From assembly GCF_014650455.1 (NCBI RefSeq), contig NZ_BMUZ01000006.1, forward strand, positions 372,001 to 436,000: DNA of 64,000 bases, written 5' to 3'. This document shows positions 61,472-64,000 of this stretch, in pieces. The stretch comes from Streptomyces xanthochromogenes (GTDB lineage: Bacteria > Actinomycetota > Actinomycetes > Streptomycetales > Streptomycetaceae). Position 1 is the first letter of the stretch. Every line of letters begins with the position of its first letter. A program made the position numbers and the translations under genes. The notes under the pieces are model-generated. The model made no database searches. It saw only the letters and a program-made list of their open reading frames with translations, and had not been told where the DNA came from.

Positions 61472-62275
61472 GTGCCGACGTCAAGCGCCAGCACCACCGA
61501 CGCCTCCAAGCCCTCCGCCGCCAGCGGAGGAGTCCAGTCTCTTGAGCGCGCCTTCGATCTCCTCGAGCGGATGGCCGACGCCGGGGGCGAGGTCGGGCTC
61601 AGCGAGCTCTCCGCGAGCAGCGGCCTTCCCCTTCCGACCATTCACCGGCTGATGCGCACGCTCGTGGCCTGCGGTTACGTGCGCCAGCAGGCGAACCGGC
61701 GCTATGCGCTCGGCCCGCGCCTGATCCGGCTCGGCGAATCGGCGTCCCGGCTCCTCGGCACCTGGGCGCGGCCGTATCTGACCCGCCTCGTCGAGGAGAC
61801 CGGCGAGACGGCGAACATGGCACTGCTCGACGGCGACGAGATCGTGTACGTGGCGCAGGTGCCGTCCAAGCACTCCATGCGGATGTTCACCGAGGTCGGC
61901 CGGCGCGTGCTTCCGCACTCCACGGGCGTGGGCAAGGCGCTGCTCGCGCACACCCCGCCGGAGGAGGTGCGCGCGCTCCTCGCCCGTACCGGCATGCCGG
62001 CCGCGACGGAGAAGACGATCACCACGGCGGACGGTTTCCTCGACGCCCTGGAGCAGGTGCGGCGCGCCGGGTACGCGGTCGACGACAACGAGCAGGAAAT
62101 AGGAGTGCGCTGCCTCGCGGTGTCGGTGCCCAACTCCCCCACCGCCGCGGCCATTTCGATCTCCGGACCGGCCGGCCGGGTCACCGAGTCGGCCACCGAC
62201 CGGATCGTCCCGATCCTCCAGGGCATCGCCCAGGAACTCTCGACGGCGCTGGCCAACACGGCCGCCCAGGCCTGA
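61472..62275 (+). CDS. IclR-family regulator of allantoin catabolism (AllR-like)
   Basis: 267 residues: an N-terminal winged helix (SGGVQSLERAFDLLERMADAGGEVGLSELSASSGLP onward, about 12-75) and an IclR effector domain with SKHSMRMFTEVGRRVLPHSTGVGKALLAH and the Cys in IGVRCLAVSVPNS. In Streptomyces coelicolor an IclR repressor, AllR, controls allantoin genes and responds to allantoate or glyoxylate-like ligands (family knowledge). GTG at 61472 follows AAAGGAAC. Confidence 0.9.
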   Translation: MPTSSASTTDASKPSAASGGVQSLERAFDLLERMADAGGEVGLSELSASSGLPLPTIHRLMRTLVACGYVRQQANRRYALGPRLIRLGESASRLLGTWARPYLTRLVEETGETANMALLDGDEIVYVAQVPSKHSMRMFTEVGRRVLPHSTGVGKALLAHTPPEEVRALLARTGMPAATEKTITTADGFLDALEQVRRAGYAVDDNEQEIGVRCLAVSVPNSPTAAAISISGPAGRVTESATDRIVPILQGIAQELSTALANTAAQA

Positions 62276-62289
62276 GCCGGTCCCTCGGT

Positions 62290-62342
62290 CCGGACGCGCG
62301 GAACCCCGGCGGTGGCACACCGCCGGGGTTCCGCGCGTCCGG
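62290..62342. terminator. Very strong hairpin between the IclR and ABC genes
   Basis: A perfect 25-bp stem (62290-62314 with 62318-62342) closes a 3-base loop. The genes converge, so it can stop transcription from both sides. Confidence 0.9.
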
Positions 62343-62372
62343 GCCCGGGCACCGGCCCCAGCCCGGCCGCTG

Positions 62373-63179
62373 TCAGCTCACGACCGCGTGCGCCGCGCTC
62401 AGGCGCCCGTCGGCCATCGTCACCACCGCGTCCATCCGCTCCAGGTGCGCGCGGTCGTGGGTGACCAGGACGGTGGCGGTGCCGCGCTCGCGGGTGAGGG
62501 TGAGCAGGAGGTCGAGCACGGCGGCGCCCCGCTCGTGGTCCAGGGCGCTGGTGGGCTCGTCGACGAGGAGCACCACGGGTTCGTTCATCAGGGCGCGGGC
62601 GATGTTGATCCGCTGGCGCTGACCGCCCGAAAGCTGGTGCGGGCGGCGGCCGGCCTGGTCGGCGAGGCCGACGGCGGCCAGCAGTTCCAGGGCGCGCTCC
62701 CGCGCCTCGCGCGGCTTCCGGCCGGCCAGGTGGGCCATCACCTGGAGCTGTTCGGCGGCCGTGAGCGCGGGCAGCAGGTTGGGCTGCTGGAAGACGATGC
62801 CGATGGAGTCTCGGCGCAGCCTGGCCTTCTGGGCCGGGCCGAGTCCGGCGGTGTCGGTCCCGGCCACCACGACGCGTCCGGCGTCCGGGGTCACCAGGGT
62901 CGCGGCGACCGCGAGCAGGCTGGACTTGCCGGAGCCGGACGGCCCGACGCACGCCGTCACGGTCCCGGCGTCGACCCCGAGGGACACCGCGTCCAGGGCG
63001 GTGAGGCGGCCCTCGCCGTCGGGATAGGTCAGGGTGACGTCGTCGAGGAGCAGGGCCGGGTCCGAGGCTCCGGCCCGCTCCGGCGCCGGTTCGTGGTTCG
63101 AGGCCTTGGCCGGGCCCTCGGGGCGGGCCGGGTCCGGGATCGGCCCCGGGGTCGGGATCGGGTTCGTACGAGGGGTCAT
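62373..63179 (-). CDS. ABC transporter ATPase, MacB/LolD type
   Basis: 268 residues. A Pro-rich N-terminal leader of about 40 residues precedes Walker A GPSGSGKSS, the Q-loop FQQPNLLP, signature LSGGQRQRINIARALM and Walker B VVLLVDEPTSALD. It works with the FtsX-type permease upstream, which it overlaps as ATGA, in export or envelope remodelling. The substrate is unknown. Confidence 0.93.
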   Translation of the reverse strand: MTPRTNPIPTPGPIPDPARPEGPAKASNHEPAPERAGASDPALLLDDVTLTYPDGEGRLTALDAVSLGVDAGTVTACVGPSGSGKSSLLAVAATLVTPDAGRVVVAGTDTAGLGPAQKARLRRDSIGIVFQQPNLLPALTAAEQLQVMAHLAGRKPREARERALELLAAVGLADQAGRRPHQLSGGQRQRINIARALMNEPVVLLVDEPTSALDHERGAAVLDLLLTLTRERGTATVLVTHDRAHLERMDAVVTMADGRLSAAHAVVS

Positions 63180-64000
63180 CGGGCACTCCCGAGCGCGGTC
63201 AGCGGGTCGACGGCGGTGATGCGCCGGATGGACAGGGCGGCGCCGATCACGCCGAGGACGATCAGGACCGCGGCGGGCCCGAGCGTGGTGGCCGGGTCGA
63301 GCACGAAGGGCACCGCGCCGCCGACCAGCGCTCCGGCGAGGGCTGCCAGCCCGGTGCCGAGGAGGGTGCCGGTCGTCAGCATCACGACCGCCTGGCCGAG
63401 CGCGTCCTTGAGGAGGTAGGGCGTCGAGGCGCCGAGCGCCTTCAGCACCGCGATGTCACCGCTGCGCTGAATCGTCCACACCGTGAAGAACGCGCCGACG
63501 ACCAGCGCCGAGATCACGAACAGGAAGCCCCGCATCAGCTGGAGCGAGCCGTTCTCGGCCTGGTAGGAGGGCAGCGCCGCGAGGGCGTCGGAGAGCGTCA
63601 GGCTCCGGGTGCCGAACCGCTGGTCGAGGGCGGCCGGGTCCGCGCCGCCGGCGAGGGTGAGCGCGACGACGGTGGCGGGCGCGTCCTCGGCGAGCGCGGT
63701 CCACACGACCGGGGTGTGGCTGTAGGAGTCCGTCCCCGCCACCGCCGACACCGTCAGCGGGCGGCCGCCGAGCGTCACGGTGTCGCCCGCCCCGGCGCCG
63801 AGGTCGTCGGCCGCACCCCGGGACAGCACGACGGTGGTGGCGGTGACCGCGGCCGGGGCCAGCTCCGAGCCGGGCGGGACCGCGAAGGAGGACACCGCGG
63901 CGGTGCGCCCGCCCGCCTCGGCGTTCAGCGTGGAGATGCCGAGCGGCTGGGCCTCGCGCACCCCCGGAGCCTGCCGCCACTGGTGCCAAGTCCCGCTTGG
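63176..64000 (-). CDS. FtsX/MacB-type ABC permease (N-terminal part outside window)
   Basis: The C-terminal 274 residues of a membrane protein; the frame stays open to base 64000. A large extracellular domain (MacB-like, to about residue 140 of this part) leads into three membrane helices (GFLFVISALVVGAFFTVW, VVMLTTGTLLGTGLAALAG and LGPAAVLIVLGVIGAALS) with the coupling segment IAVLKALGASTPYL. The stop overlaps the ATPase start. Likely an exporter or mechanotransmission ABC system. Confidence 0.9.
   Translation of the reverse strand, partial: PSGTWHQWRQAPGVREAQPLGISTLNAEAGGRTAAVSSFAVPPGSELAPAAVTATTVVLSRGAADDLGAGAGDTVTLGGRPLTVSAVAGTDSYSHTPVVWTALAEDAPATVVALTLAGGADPAALDQRFGTRSLTLSDALAALPSYQAENGSLQLMRGFLFVISALVVGAFFTVWTIQRSGDIAVLKALGASTPYLLKDALGQAVVMLTTGTLLGTGLAALAGALVGGAVPFVLDPATTLGPAAVLIVLGVIGAALSIRRITAVDPLTALGSAR

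Overview
The window is 64 kb of very GC-rich DNA with strongly GC-biased third codon positions, frequent GTG starts, 4-bp ATGA/GTGA overlaps, F420-type and cytochrome P450 enzymes, a lipid II / Fem / L,D-transpeptidase set and many TANNNT -10 boxes lying directly against start codons. This is a Streptomyces (or very close actinomycete) chromosome. I see no rRNA, tRNA, CRISPR, insertion sequence or prophage. I count 62 protein genes, two of them cut by the window edges, including one 28-codon ORF hidden between operon genes.

Layout. 1-5 kb: drug-efflux MFS gene (partial) with a perfect palindromic operator, glycerate kinase, BCCT osmolyte transporter, Nudix hydrolase and sirtuin (both apparently leaderless). 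5-14 kb: membrane Ser/Thr kinase; a two-gene alkylation repair unit (Ada/AlkA fusion plus Ogt); an FAD oxidoreductase; a nucleotidyltransferase; an inositol-monophosphatase-like enzyme; a lipoate ligase. 13.8-20 kb: a reductive-pyrimidine/hydantoin catabolic operon transcribed leftward: beta-ureidopropionase, aminotransferase, a tyrosine-rich 28-codon ORF, dihydropyrimidinase, an F420-type LLM enzyme, and an NCS1 permease, behind an 11-bp inverted-repeat operator. 20-29 kb: HAD phosphatase, alginate-lyase-like lipoprotein, XRE regulator, GH75 chitosanase, gamma-glutamyltransferase, unknown membrane protein, P450, alpha/beta hydrolase, PH-like membrane protein.

29-38 kb: a cell-envelope block. 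femX-like gene, murJ, response regulator, histidine kinase and lipoprotein lie head to tail, mostly with 4-bp overlaps, and diverge from an L,D-transpeptidase lipoprotein and a secreted CocE-type hydrolase. 38-41 kb: gluABCD-type amino-acid ABC importer. 41-45 kb: small conserved protein, exonuclease III, MBL-fold hydrolase, a PcaD-PcaC fusion. 45-53 kb: inositol-type uptake (two tandem binding proteins, permease, ATPase, ROK kinase, membrane protein) with a GntR regulator and a divergent Gfo/Idh/MocA dehydrogenase; the same 15-bp motif precedes both arms. 53-58 kb: two tandem paralogous P450s, a NarL-type two-component pair with an upstream dyad, a small membrane protein and a DHFR-like protein. 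58-62 kb: allantoicase and allantoinase with a divergent IclR regulator and an operator-rich gap. 62-64 kb: a MacB-type ABC pair, cut at the right edge.

The catabolic units share a theme: nitrogen recovery from purines (allantoin) and pyrimidines (dihydrouracil), each with its own dyad-symmetric operator, plus amino-acid and inositol uptake. The most unusual items are the in-frame 28-codon ORF at 17818-17904, the LLM enzyme standing where dihydropyrimidine dehydrogenase would be expected, a 17-bp palindrome present almost identically at 20.7 kb and 61.2 kb, the femX-murJ-two-component block, and eight candidate leaderless promoters. All function calls come from reading motifs; no database search was run.
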